Part shown: positions 18,193 to 25,824 of the stretch, in pieces
Position numbering within the stretch: position 1 is the stretch's first letter
Layout of the letters: every line of letters begins with the position of its first letter
From: Pseudomonadota bacterium
GTDB lineage: Bacteria; Pseudomonadota; Alphaproteobacteria; Acetobacterales; Acetobacteraceae
Reading direction: 5' to 3'
Assembly (NCBI GenBank): GCA_021805565.1
Contig: JAJZFA010000048.1
Location: 62,001 to 126,000, forward strand
Length of the DNA stretch: 64,000 bases
Notes under the pieces: model-generated
The model's database searches: none
Told to the model about the DNA's origin: nothing
What the model saw: the letters and a program-made list of their open reading frames with translations, nothing else
Translations under genes and position numbers: made by a program

Positions 18193-18463
18193 GTTCGGTT
18201 CGGATTTCGTCGAGCACCGCGCGGGCGGGGCGTGTGCGACCGTTCTTCAAATCCTCAAGCCCCTGCCGAATGCCCTCGGCGGCGCTTGCTTCCGCTGCGA
18301 GATCGAGCAAATGCTGATAGGCTTCGGCGTCTTGAAGGACCGCTGCTGCCTTTCCGTTCACGGTCAGTATGACCGGGCGCCGGGTCTGTTTAAGGTGCTG
18401 CATGATTTCCGCCGAGTGGTTGCGGAAAGTGGTCATCGGCTGGATGTCTTTGGTGATGTCCAT
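18176..18463 (-). CDS. Phd/YefM-family antitoxin
   Basis: 95 residues. The N-terminal DNA-binding half has the Phd/YefM pattern: IQPMTTFRNHSAEIMQHLKQTRRPVILTVNGKAAAVLQDAEAYQ split around the conserved VN.GK.AAVL strand. The C-terminal half is helical and would bind the toxin encoded downstream, which it overlaps by 17 bases. A palindromic site just upstream (18486-18499) probably serves for autorepression. Confidence 0.9.
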   Translation of the reverse strand: MDITKDIQPMTTFRNHSAEIMQHLKQTRRPVILTVNGKAAAVLQDAEAYQHLLDLAAEASAAEGIRQGLEDLKNGRTRPARAVLDEIRTEHGLPR

Positions 18464-18485
18464 TAACCTGCCCGAGGAGAAATAG

Positions 18486-18499
18486 TACCTGATTAGGTA
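18486..18499 (-). promoter_or_regulatory. probable operator of the Phd/ParE pair
   Basis: TACCTGATTAGGTA is an inverted repeat: the five-base arms TACCT and AGGTA are perfectly complementary around GATT. It lies 23-36 bases upstream of the antitoxin ATG, where an autoregulatory YefM/Phd complex would bind. It differs from the TGTACA core of the E. coli YefM operator. Inference from position and symmetry only. Confidence 0.5.
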
Positions 18500-18714
18500 A
18501 TATCATGTTGGGTGCCTTCGACAAGAGCGATGTTCGATAACCGCCCTCCGTAAGCTTAATGGTCGGGGCACGCGCCGAACGGAAAACCGTCCGGATTTCC
18601 GAATCGACCGGCGCGGGGTGCCGGGATCGTCGCGGTGGGGAAACATAAGCGGTTGACCGTGCGGGCCGCCCGGCCGGAGAATACATATGTGGGAACCATC
18701 GGGGCGTTGACAGC

Positions 18715-20862
18715 GTGACGAACGAAGCCTTCGCGCGGATCAAAATCGATCGGCTTCTGAAGGACACCGGCTGGCGTCTGACCGATGGGATTAGCGTGCG
18801 CTATGAGTATCCGCTGGATGACGGTGGCCGAGCGGACTACGTGCTGTTCGATCGCCAGGGTCGTGCGCTTGCCGTTCTGGAAGCCAAGAGTACCAGCGTC
18901 AATCTGAGTGCGGGCGAGGCGCAGGGCCGGCGTTATGCCGGTCTGTTGGATGTGCCGTTCATCTTCCTGTCGAACGGCGAGGAAATCTGGTTTTGCGACA
19001 AAGGCCAGGACGCGCATTTCCGCGCGATCAAAACCGTTTTCAGCCAGGACGATCTTGTTCGCCGCAGGGCCGCGAGGACCATCCGCCGCAGCCCGCTGGA
19101 TATCCCGATCGATACAAGGATCGCCGGCGGCGGAGGGCGATACCACCAATCGGCCTGCATCGACGCGGTTTGTCGCGAGATCGTCAACGGGCGGCGAAAG
19201 ATGCTGGTGGAAATGGCGACCGGCACCGGCAAAACGCGCACGGCGGCAGCCTTGCTGAAGCGTCTGTTCGAAGCCAACTGGGCGACCCGCGCCTTGTTCG
19301 TGGCCGACCGCGACACGCTGGCCGTTCAGGCGGAAGACGCATTTGCCGAACATCTGCCGACCTTGCCGTGCTTTCGCGTTCCCAAGACCGGGCGGCGCTT
19401 TCAGGATGAAAAGCGCGTCACCATCGTTACCTTGCAAACATTGCAGAACGAATATCATAACTATTCGTCCGGCTATTTCGACCTGATCGTCATCGACGAG
19501 TGCCATCGCAGCATCTACGGAGACTGGCGCCGCGCGCTGGACCATTTCGACGGCATCAAGGTCGGGTTGACCGCGACACCGTGCGTCATGCGGGACGCGC
19601 CGGACGTGGATGTGGAAGACCGCAAGGCGGTGCGCGACACGTTGCGGTTCTTCGAGGTCACCCAGCCCACCTATCGCTACAGCATGTCCGAAGCCATCGC
19701 GGACGGTCATCTGGTGCCTTATGAGATTTATCGCGCCATGACCGCGCGCACGGCGGCGACCGATGGATTCTCTGTCGCACGTGCCGATATCGACTGGAAG
19801 GCGATGGACGACGCCACCCGCGCCGAACTGGACGCATTGTTCGCCGACCGCGATCCTTTGATCGTGGCGCCGTCGGCTCTGGAGCGCAAATTCACCGTGC
19901 CGGAGCGTAACCGGGCGATGGTGCGCGAATTCCGCGATGTTTTGGACAACGGTTATACCGGCCCTAACGGCATTCGCCGCGCGCCCGAATGGGGCAAGAC
20001 GATCGTCTTCGCCGTCAACAAGCGCCACGCGGAAACGCTGGCGCGCATGTTCGATGAGAGATTCGCCGACAAGAAGCCCAGCCCCACGACGCGCTACGCC
20101 GATTTCGTCGTCTCCGGCATGGGACCGGACGACACCGTGGACGGGCAGGCCAAGGTCAAGCGATTCAAGAAAGAGGAATTCCCGCAAATCCTGGTCAGCG
20201 TGAACATGCTGGATACCGGGTTCGACTGCCCGGAATTACGTAATCTGGTGATGGCGCGCTTCACCCATAGTTCCATCTTGTACCAGCAAATGCGCGGACG
20301 CGGCACAAGGCTTGCCCCTGGCAAGGACCGCTTCACCATGTGGGACTTTACGGGCGTTACCTTGCTGCATGGCGACGACGAAACGCCGGGTGAGGGTGGC
20401 GTTACGATCGTGCGCGACGCCAAGCCCCCTACCGGCCAGCCCAGACGCCTGCTAACGCTGGATGTGCATGACGAAATAGACCCAGGGACGCGCGAATGGG
20501 TCACAATCGACGAAACCGGCCATGCTTTCCTGGACCCAGACGCGGCCCGTGCCGGCGCGCTGGGGGCCGCGTTCGAGACGTGGCTGGCCGGCCGCGACTT
20601 CCACTCCGGCCAGATTCGCGTGCTGCATCTGGTCAAGGAGCAAATCAAGGCCAATGCGGCCGATCTTGAGCAATTCGACAGTTGGCGCTTCGATGCGCCG
20701 CCGCTGTCGATGAACGGCGGATTCGAACGCGCGCGCGCCGTATTCGGCGGCGAGGCGGAACTGGAACGGGTTCTGAGCAGCATGAACGAAGCCGTCTTTG
20801 GCATCGCCGGCGGTCCGGCTTACGATGGCGATTCGCGCGGCGCCGACGAACCCCTCAACTAA
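18715..20862 (+). CDS. hsdR: type I restriction enzyme, R subunit
   Basis: 715 residues, in the short EcoEI-like class. The N-terminal nuclease domain has GRADYVLF and AVLEAK (D41, E56, K58), the PD-(D/E)xK motif. The helicase core has Walker A ATGTGKT at about 169-175 and DECH at about 261-264, then VGLTATP and late QMRGRGTRL. It cuts DNA after ATP-driven translocation when the HsdM/HsdS complex meets unmethylated sites. Start GTG 18715. hsdM begins 8 bases after its stop, so hsdRMS form one operon. Confidence 0.94.
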   Translation: MTNEAFARIKIDRLLKDTGWRLTDGISVRYEYPLDDGGRADYVLFDRQGRALAVLEAKSTSVNLSAGEAQGRRYAGLLDVPFIFLSNGEEIWFCDKGQDAHFRAIKTVFSQDDLVRRRAARTIRRSPLDIPIDTRIAGGGGRYHQSACIDAVCREIVNGRRKMLVEMATGTGKTRTAAALLKRLFEANWATRALFVADRDTLAVQAEDAFAEHLPTLPCFRVPKTGRRFQDEKRVTIVTLQTLQNEYHNYSSGYFDLIVIDECHRSIYGDWRRALDHFDGIKVGLTATPCVMRDAPDVDVEDRKAVRDTLRFFEVTQPTYRYSMSEAIADGHLVPYEIYRAMTARTAATDGFSVARADIDWKAMDDATRAELDALFADRDPLIVAPSALERKFTVPERNRAMVREFRDVLDNGYTGPNGIRRAPEWGKTIVFAVNKRHAETLARMFDERFADKKPSPTTRYADFVVSGMGPDDTVDGQAKVKRFKKEEFPQILVSVNMLDTGFDCPELRNLVMARFTHSSILYQQMRGRGTRLAPGKDRFTMWDFTGVTLLHGDDETPGEGGVTIVRDAKPPTGQPRRLLTLDVHDEIDPGTREWVTIDETGHAFLDPDAARAGALGAAFETWLAGRDFHSGQIRVLHLVKEQIKANAADLEQFDSWRFDAPPLSMNGGFERARAVFGGEAELERVLSSMNEAVFGIAGGPAYDGDSRGADEPLN

Positions 20863-20870
20863 GGCCGACC

Positions 20871-22496
20871 ATGCCCTTTACGCCCGATATGCGCCGCAAG
20901 GTGGATCAGATTCGCGACTATCTGTATGGCGGCGGCTATCCCGATCCGCTGTCCAACGCCGAACAACTCAGCTTCCTGTTCTTCTTCTACATGATCGAGG
21001 GTATCGACGGCGCCAATCTACGTCAGGCCAAGGCCACCAAGCGCGAGTACACCTCGTTGTTCGCGGGCGACTGGACGTTGCGCAACCCGCTGAATGCGCC
21101 GGCCAAGGGGGTGGAGAGCGTTCCGCGCGAGCGGATGCGCTGGTCTTCCTGGGCGAACGCCATGGCGGGGGAACAGCTTGTCACCTTCGTGCGCGATGAA
21201 GTGTTCCCGTTCTTCGCCTCCATCGGCGACGCCTTCGGCATGAGTTTCATGGCGCAAGCCCGGTTGACGGTGGATGAGCCGACGGTGCTGACCCAGATCG
21301 TGACGCTGGTGAACGAGTTGCGGCTGGAACAGGCGGACCCGGACACCAAGGGCGATTTGTTCGAGCATGTGCTGCGCCAGATCAAGCAGGCGGGCGAACT
21401 GGGCCAGTTCCGCACGCCGCGTCATATCATCCGGGCGATCGTCGCTCTGCTGGACCCGCGGATCGGGGAGACGGTGTACGACCCCGCCGCCGGCACCGCC
21501 GGATTTCTGGTTGCGGCCTATGAACATATCCGGCTGGCGGGATCGTCGCCCAGCGGGCGGGAGGTCGCGGATGTGGACGGCAAGCCGCGCGAGCGGGGCA
21601 TGGGCGACCGGCTGAACGCGGCGCAATGGCGCAAGCTGCAAACCGCGACGTTTTACGGCAACGATGTCGATCCTAAAATGGTCAGTCTGGCGTCGATGAA
21701 TTTGGCGCTGCGCGGCCTGCCGGATGTGCGCATATTGAAGCGCAACGTGCTGACCAGCAGCTTCGACCGGCAGATGAAGGCGGAAAGGGATTTGCCGCTG
21801 GACGGCTATGACGTGGTGCTGGCCAATCCGCCGTTTTCCGGCCGGCTGGACCGGGACCGGATTGTCGATGACGTGCGGATCGGGACCAGTACCGCGACGG
21901 AGTTGCTGTTCGTTAAATACATGATCGACAATCTGAAGCCGGACGGACGCTGCGGCGTGGTGGTGCCGGAGGGCGTGCTGTTCGGGTCCACCGGGGCGCA
22001 TAAGGAGTTGCGGCGTATTCTGATGCAGAACAACCGGGTGGCGGCGGTGCTGTCGCTGCCGGGCGGCGTGTTCCAGCCTTATTCGGGTGTGAAAACCAGC
22101 GTGCTGGTGTTCGCCAAGGGCGGGCGGACAGAGCGGGTACTGTTTCTGCACGCCGCCAATGACGGCTTCAAGCTGGACGCCAATCATGAGCAGCCGATCG
22201 AGGCGGACGATCTGCCGGATCTGATCATGGCATTTCAAAACCGCTCGGCGTTGTGGCCGCAATGGTGCGGGCGCGATGCTGAAAAGCCCTGGACGGAGAA
22301 TTGGTGGTTCGCGGACGCCGCCGCGATCGAGCGAGAGGATTTCAATCTGTCCGCTTCCCGCTACCGGCCCGAAAGCCGCGAGGCGGCGGAGCACCGCGAT
22401 CCCCGCGCGTTGCTGGCGGAACTGCGGGACGAAACGGCGGCGATACTTGCGGACATTGAGGCCTTGGCGGCTGAGCTTGGGGAGCCGGTGGGTTGA
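20871..22496 (+). CDS. hsdM: type I restriction-modification, DNA methyltransferase M subunit
   Basis: 541 residues from ATG 20871, where the family N-terminus (four-helix domain, MRRKVDQIRDYLYGGGYPDPL) begins; the open frame continues upstream without homology. The S-adenosylmethionine motif is YDPAAGTAGFLVAAYEHI and the catalytic N6-adenine motif is NPPF (N319-F322) in DVVLANPPFSG. Together with HsdS it methylates adenines in the recognition site. It overlaps hsdS by four bases (TTGA). Confidence 0.95.
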   Translation: MPFTPDMRRKVDQIRDYLYGGGYPDPLSNAEQLSFLFFFYMIEGIDGANLRQAKATKREYTSLFAGDWTLRNPLNAPAKGVESVPRERMRWSSWANAMAGEQLVTFVRDEVFPFFASIGDAFGMSFMAQARLTVDEPTVLTQIVTLVNELRLEQADPDTKGDLFEHVLRQIKQAGELGQFRTPRHIIRAIVALLDPRIGETVYDPAAGTAGFLVAAYEHIRLAGSSPSGREVADVDGKPRERGMGDRLNAAQWRKLQTATFYGNDVDPKMVSLASMNLALRGLPDVRILKRNVLTSSFDRQMKAERDLPLDGYDVVLANPPFSGRLDRDRIVDDVRIGTSTATELLFVKYMIDNLKPDGRCGVVVPEGVLFGSTGAHKELRRILMQNNRVAAVLSLPGGVFQPYSGVKTSVLVFAKGGRTERVLFLHAANDGFKLDANHEQPIEADDLPDLIMAFQNRSALWPQWCGRDAEKPWTENWWFADAAAIEREDFNLSASRYRPESREAAEHRDPRALLAELRDETAAILADIEALAAELGEPVG

Positions 22497-23623
22497 GCGA
22501 GGTCATTTGCCTGGGAGACGTAATTACTCTTGAGTACGGGCGCGCACTTCCCGCCGCGCAACGTCGTGGCGGAAACGTCCCTGTGTATGGCTCGAATGGC
22601 ATCACCGGTTGGCATGATGAGGCCCTCATTGACGGGCCCGTAATCGTCGTTGGCCGCAAAGGTTCGATTGGGGAAGTGCAGTATGAGCCGGGCCCTGCGT
22701 ACCCGATCGATACGACCTATTATGCACGGCCGAAATCCGGCGTCTCCGTGAATTGTCGCTATCTATTTTACATGTTGCGTATAGCGCGCCTTACAGAGTT
22801 GAATTCTGCGACTGGCGTCCCAGGACTTAATCGAGAGCACGCATATCGAGTGCCAACGAGGCTTCCGCCGCTGGACAAGCAGGAGCGGATCGTGGGGCTG
22901 TTGGACCGAGCGGCGGAGATCAGACGCCGCGCCGACGCCGCCCGCGCCAAGGCCCGCGCCATCATCCCCGCACTCTTCCTCGACACCTTCGGCGATCCCG
23001 CCACCAATCCCAAGCGGTGGCCGGTCGAACCGCTTGGTGATCATATCTCGTTAGTCGGAGGTGGCACACCATCGAAGGCAAGAGCGGAGTTTTGGGGCGG
23101 TACTATCCCGTGGGTTTCGCCCAAAGACATGAAACCGCCGACCATTTCTCACAGCGAATATAAGATTTCTGAAGCCGCTATGAAAGCTTCGCCAGTGCGT
23201 CTAATTCCACCGGGCAACGTCCTGGTTGTCGTGCGCGGAATGATCCTTGTGCATACTGTCCCGATCCGGATGAACAGCATAGCAGTCACGCTGAACCAAG
23301 ACATGAAAGCTATGATACCGAGCCCGCCGCTCACCGCGACATTTCTTCGGTGGCTACTTCAGTCGGCACACGGTTATCTGCTTGGGAAAGTTCGGGAGTC
23401 CGCACACGGCACGAAAAAATTGGAGACGGCTATTCTGACGACATTTCCGACGATGCTGCCGCCCCTTCCGCTCCAGACCGCTTTCGCAGAACAGGCCCGG
23501 CGCCTCGAAGTAACCGCACGAACGCTGGACGCCGCCGCCACCAAGGCGGAAGCCATGGCCGCCGGACTATCGGCGGAGGTCTTCGGCGCATCGCCGCCCC
23601 AGAGGAACGGACGTGCCGCTTGA
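22493..23623 (+). CDS. hsdS: type I restriction-modification, specificity S subunit
   Basis: 376 residues with start TTG overlapping the hsdM stop (TTGA). Two target-recognition domains (about 1-120 and 175-320) are each followed by a conserved helix. The first is DKQERIVGLLDRAAEIRRRADAA with LFLDTFGDP. The second is QTAFAEQARRLEVTARTLDAAA ending LSAEVFGAS. The second TRD includes LVGGGTPSKARAEFWGGTIPWVSPKDM, typical of S subunits. Somewhat short but with both domains present. Codon usage in the TRDs is more AT-rich than in hsdR/M, as expected for exchanged recognition domains. Confidence 0.92.
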   Translation: MSEVICLGDVITLEYGRALPAAQRRGGNVPVYGSNGITGWHDEALIDGPVIVVGRKGSIGEVQYEPGPAYPIDTTYYARPKSGVSVNCRYLFYMLRIARLTELNSATGVPGLNREHAYRVPTRLPPLDKQERIVGLLDRAAEIRRRADAARAKARAIIPALFLDTFGDPATNPKRWPVEPLGDHISLVGGGTPSKARAEFWGGTIPWVSPKDMKPPTISHSEYKISEAAMKASPVRLIPPGNVLVVVRGMILVHTVPIRMNSIAVTLNQDMKAMIPSPPLTATFLRWLLQSAHGYLLGKVRESAHGTKKLETAILTTFPTMLPPLPLQTAFAEQARRLEVTARTLDAAATKAEAMAAGLSAEVFGASPPQRNGRAA

Positions 23624-23805
23624 CCTGATATCACAGCGCGGCCTGCTGTTCCGCATCACCCATGCGAACAACCTGCCCTGGCTGCTGACGAACGGACTGC
23701 ACAGCGCCAATGGCGGCGTAGCGGACCCAAACTTCACTTCCATCGGCAACCCCGACCTGATCGCTGGGCGTGCGCATCGCCCGGTGCCGGTGCCAGGAGG
23801 GCTTA
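23613..23805 (+). pseudogene. truncated DarT-like (DUF4433) DNA ADP-ribosyltransferase fragment
   Basis: GTG 23613 overlaps the end of hsdS by 11 bases. The first about 63 residues, LLFRITHANNLPWLLTNGLH, PNFTSIGNPDLI and RPVPVPGG, match the N-terminus of DarT/DUF4433 toxins, which ADP-ribosylate thymidine in single-stranded DNA. After VPGG the frame continues with sequence unlike the family; the expected HDYVPFYF-type block and the C-terminal catalytic Glu are absent. The homology therefore ends abruptly at about 23803, so the gene is disrupted. No DarG antitoxin macrodomain gene follows. Confidence 0.7.
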
Positions 23806-24096
23806 CCCTAAACCCTTGTTCGCGGGTAATCTTATCAGCGCGCCGAGGCATTTATTGGCTATGCCGCCCGTATAAAGCAATTCGTCGGCTGTGCGTCGTT
23901 GAGATGCTCTCCATCGCCCTTTCGGGTTCAGCCATTCGTTTTTGTACTCTTGCTCGCGGTCGCTTCGGTCCCTTGGCCGGCCCCTTGACCGACCGAGGCA
24001 GTGGGCGAGGTTATCATCTTCGGCATAGGGATACGGGTTGCCAATGGCGCTATAAGTTGGCTGTTTATGACTATCGCGCCCGCGTTGTTTTTGGAA
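23806..24096. other. gene-poor junction, possible remnant of a second small ORF
   Basis: About 290 bases between the DarT break and the small gene. On the minus strand an open frame ending at 23928 reads SQLIAPLATRIPMPK and then GQGAGQGTEATASKSTKTNG. This resembles the C-terminal half of the neighbouring 63-residue protein (STLIGNLHVSIPMPSG, then a Gly/Gln/Ser-rich tail). The 13-mer CGGCATAGGGATA occurs both here (24021-24033) and in the intact gene (24184-24196). No start codon or ribosome site supports it as an independent gene. Confidence 0.35.
24044..24061. repeat. left copy of an 18-bp direct repeat flanking the two-gene module
   Basis: ATGGCGCTATAAGTTGGC here and ATGGCGCTATAATTTGGC at 24853-24870 match at 17 of 18 positions. 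The pair brackets the two-gene membrane module (24097-24814). Such repeats can arise as insertion-site duplications or recombination endpoints. Confidence 0.65.
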
Positions 24097-24288
24097 TCAA
24101 CCACTCTTTTTCGATCCTTGGTTACCGGACGGGGCCGGGGCTTGCCCTTGGCCCGGAGTTGTTGGGGGAGGGGTCGCGCCGGACGGCATAGGGATAGATA
24201 CGTGAAGGTTGCCGATAAGTGTGCTTTTCCCAAGCGCGTTCATCTGGACGATCTTTTGCATAGTCTCGTCAGCCCCAATGTTAGCCAT
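24097..24288 (-). CDS. small protein of unknown function, 63 aa, proline-rich tail
   Basis: 63 residues. The N-terminal 32 residues (MANIGADETMQKIVQMNALG, then KSTLIGNLHVSI) look structured. The C-terminal half is Pro/Gly/Gln/Ser-rich and ends in a basic SKKSG, so it is probably disordered. The ATG overlaps the upstream membrane-protein gene by 8 bases (ATGGCTAA), with GGAGG 8 bases before the start, so coupled translation is likely. Not recognised as a named family. It probably acts with the two-TM protein, perhaps as its regulator or inhibitor; this is inference. Confidence 0.7.
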   Translation of the reverse strand: MANIGADETMQKIVQMNALGKSTLIGNLHVSIPMPSGATPPPTTPGQGQAPAPSGNQGSKKSG

Positions 24289-24814
24289 TTTCCGCGCCTC
24301 CGACGCCGTAGGTATTCGAGAAATAGGCACTCGCATCCGCTTCCGCCAGCCTTTGCCGCTCTGGGTTGGCCGGAAGGCCGTCGGGGAAATATTTTCCCTC
24401 GGTTTCGTTCATGAGTCGAGCAAGCTTGCGCCATCGATCCATGACTTCGCCAGCTTCATATTCGCCTTTGAAGACCGCGAACCACTCAACTCGCGCATCT
24501 ATGATGATGGTTTCCATGACGCTCACGAATTCACTGGCACTCCGGCGATTTTTCGTTTGGGGAATAAATTCTTTTGCGGCGTCGAGGATTTGCGCCGCAC
24601 CGAGCAGGACACCCCACACGAAGGCATAATCTTTCCAGACGGCCCATGCGCCAATTGTTCCGCTTGTGACAACAGCTTTGAACAGACCGATCCGAACGAT
24701 CCACCATGCCTGTTCATCGCGATAACGGCGAACATAGCTCGCGACCACCTTTAGCAGCACGAGTTGGTTCCAGTAGCTTTCCTGCGCGCGCTGCCCGGCC
24801 CCGTCGTCACTCAC
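24281..24814 (-). CDS. two-TM membrane protein of unknown function (SLATT-like architecture)
   Basis: 177 residues from GTG 24814. Order: an N-terminal helix (about 10-40, YWNQLVLLKVVASYVRRYRD), two closely spaced transmembrane segments (about 43-60 and 63-79, IGLFKAVVTSGTIGAWAVW and YAFVWGVLLGAAQILDA), then a long cytoplasmic helical region (85-165). Two adjacent TM helices plus a helical tail is the layout of SLATT/S-2TM effectors thought to form pores in defence systems. I infer similarity from architecture only. It overlaps the small downstream gene and sits in a restriction/toxin island. Confidence 0.75.
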   Translation of the reverse strand: MSDDGAGQRAQESYWNQLVLLKVVASYVRRYRDEQAWWIVRIGLFKAVVTSGTIGAWAVWKDYAFVWGVLLGAAQILDAAKEFIPQTKNRRSASEFVSVMETIIIDARVEWFAVFKGEYEAGEVMDRWRKLARLMNETEGKYFPDGLPANPERQRLAEADASAYFSNTYGVGGAENG

Positions 24815-24852
24815 GTTCGGTCTCTCTTGAATAGTTACGATAATCCCAGCCC

Positions 24853-24870
24853 ATGGCGCTATAATTTGGC
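24853..24870. repeat. right copy of the 18-bp direct repeat
   Basis: ATGGCGCTATAATTTGGC, one mismatch to the left copy at 24044-24061. This copy overlaps the premature stop of the decayed ParE gene (minus-strand reading AKL-stop), so it marks the edge where the toxin gene is broken. Confidence 0.65.
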
Positions 24871-25047
24871 GGTGAGTGCGTCGATTTCATACACTGAGCG
24901 AGAACGCTCATGGGGGAATCGTTTCACGCGTACCGGTAATTTTCCCTGTTCGGCCGAGCAGGAGAAATGTGCGAGACGGGCGGCCGCAATGTAATCCCAC
25001 ACATCCCGGCGATCTTGTTCGGCTTCCGGTGTCCAGCGAACGTTCAC
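24859..25047 (-). pseudogene. decayed RelE/ParE toxin gene
   Basis: 62 residues remain. The N-terminus MNVRWTPEAEQDRRDVWDYIAA is a clear ParE start. ARLAHFS... and KRFPHERSRSVYEI correspond to later blocks. Against the family layout about 15-20 residues of the second helix are missing after DYIAA, and the C-terminal strands after VYEI are lost. The start overlaps the antitoxin stop by four bases (ATGA), so this was once a normal pair. The toxin is probably inactive. Confidence 0.7.
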
Positions 25048-25328
25048 CCGGCGTCCGCTTGCAACCCTTTGGCACGCCGGCCGGCAAATTCGGCCTCGAC
25101 CTCCTCATCGGAGCGGCCTTGACCCGCCCGCACCGAAGCACGGGCGCGTTCCACCTTGCGGCGCAGAAAGACATCGTGTTCTCGCGCATCCCGCTGACGC
25201 TGAATGAATGTGCGCATCAGTTCGCGGACAAGTTGCGATGCCGGACGATGCACCGCCGCGGCTTCGGACATGAAGGCGTCTCTGAGTTCGGCGTCTATTT
25301 TCATCGTGAACACGGCTTCTTTGGACAT
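25044..25328 (-). CDS. ParD-like antitoxin (ribbon-helix-helix type)
   Basis: 94 residues from the ATG at 25328, preceded by GGAG. The N-terminus SKEAVFTMKIDAELRDAFMSEAAAVHRPASQLVRELMRTFI, split here as strand then two helices, matches an RHH DNA-binding fold. The C-terminal helix with RSDEEVEAEFAGRRA is the usual toxin-binding tail. It precedes and overlaps the decayed ParE toxin by four bases. It is intact although its partner is not, so it may survive as a solitary repressor or anti-addiction factor. Confidence 0.82.
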   Translation of the reverse strand: MSKEAVFTMKIDAELRDAFMSEAAAVHRPASQLVRELMRTFIQRQRDAREHDVFLRRKVERARASVRAGQGRSDEEVEAEFAGRRAKGLQADAG

Positions 25329-25420
25329 CCTCACTCCGGACTGTACTAACGATGTCTGTATAATAGTCGTACCCGGCGGCATCAAGCGCGGCCTTTGTCC
25401 GGCGTAAGACCGCCGCCGAA

Positions 25421-25663
25421 CTACCGGCGCAGCGCCCGAGCCAGTCCATAGATGCTGATCGCGCCCCAGAAGCACTCCAACACCACGGATGGCAGGTTCC
25501 AGGCGTCGATCAGCGACGTCAGCACCAGGACCGCGCCCAGCAGATTGATCGCCGGGAAGCGCCAGCCATTGGGTGCCAGCCAGCCTTGCAGCGTGCCGAA
25601 ATAGCTGACGATGAAGCATACGGCGCCGGCAATGCCGACGACGGTGAGCGGATCGGGTTTCAT
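25421..25663 (-). CDS. small membrane protein, CBU_0592-like
   Basis: 80 residues from ATG 25663 with two to three hydrophobic segments: LTVVGIAGAVCFIVSYFGTL, FPAINLLGAVLVLTSLI, and VVLECFWGAISIYGLARAL. The pattern (LQGW, N..G..L.L.SL, E..W..IS..GL) is that of the CBU_0592 family of small integral membrane proteins of unknown function. It is transcribed divergently from mmsA. A longer reading from 25801 is open but has no supporting features. Confidence 0.75.
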   Translation of the reverse strand: MKPDPLTVVGIAGAVCFIVSYFGTLQGWLAPNGWRFPAINLLGAVLVLTSLIDAWNLPSVVLECFWGAISIYGLARALRR

Positions 25664-25824
25664 CCGGATCGCTTTAGCGGATGTTGCGATCGCGCGGCTA
25701 TACGGGCTTTTCCCGCGCACCGGATGGCCGGCGGGATGGGCGCGTCGTTCCTGTAACCGCACCCCATCTGGACCGCGACCCCAAGCTGTTCTACCTCCCA
25801 CCCCGGCATCGCGGAGGGACCACC

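Noticed and set aside
18653-18687. Promoter TTGACC / TACATA ahead of hsdR
   Set aside because: Spacing is about 23 bases, too long for a normal sigma-70 promoter.
18556-20187. 543-residue minus-strand frame opposite hsdR
   Set aside because: Complete overlap with a well-supported hsdR; no family features.
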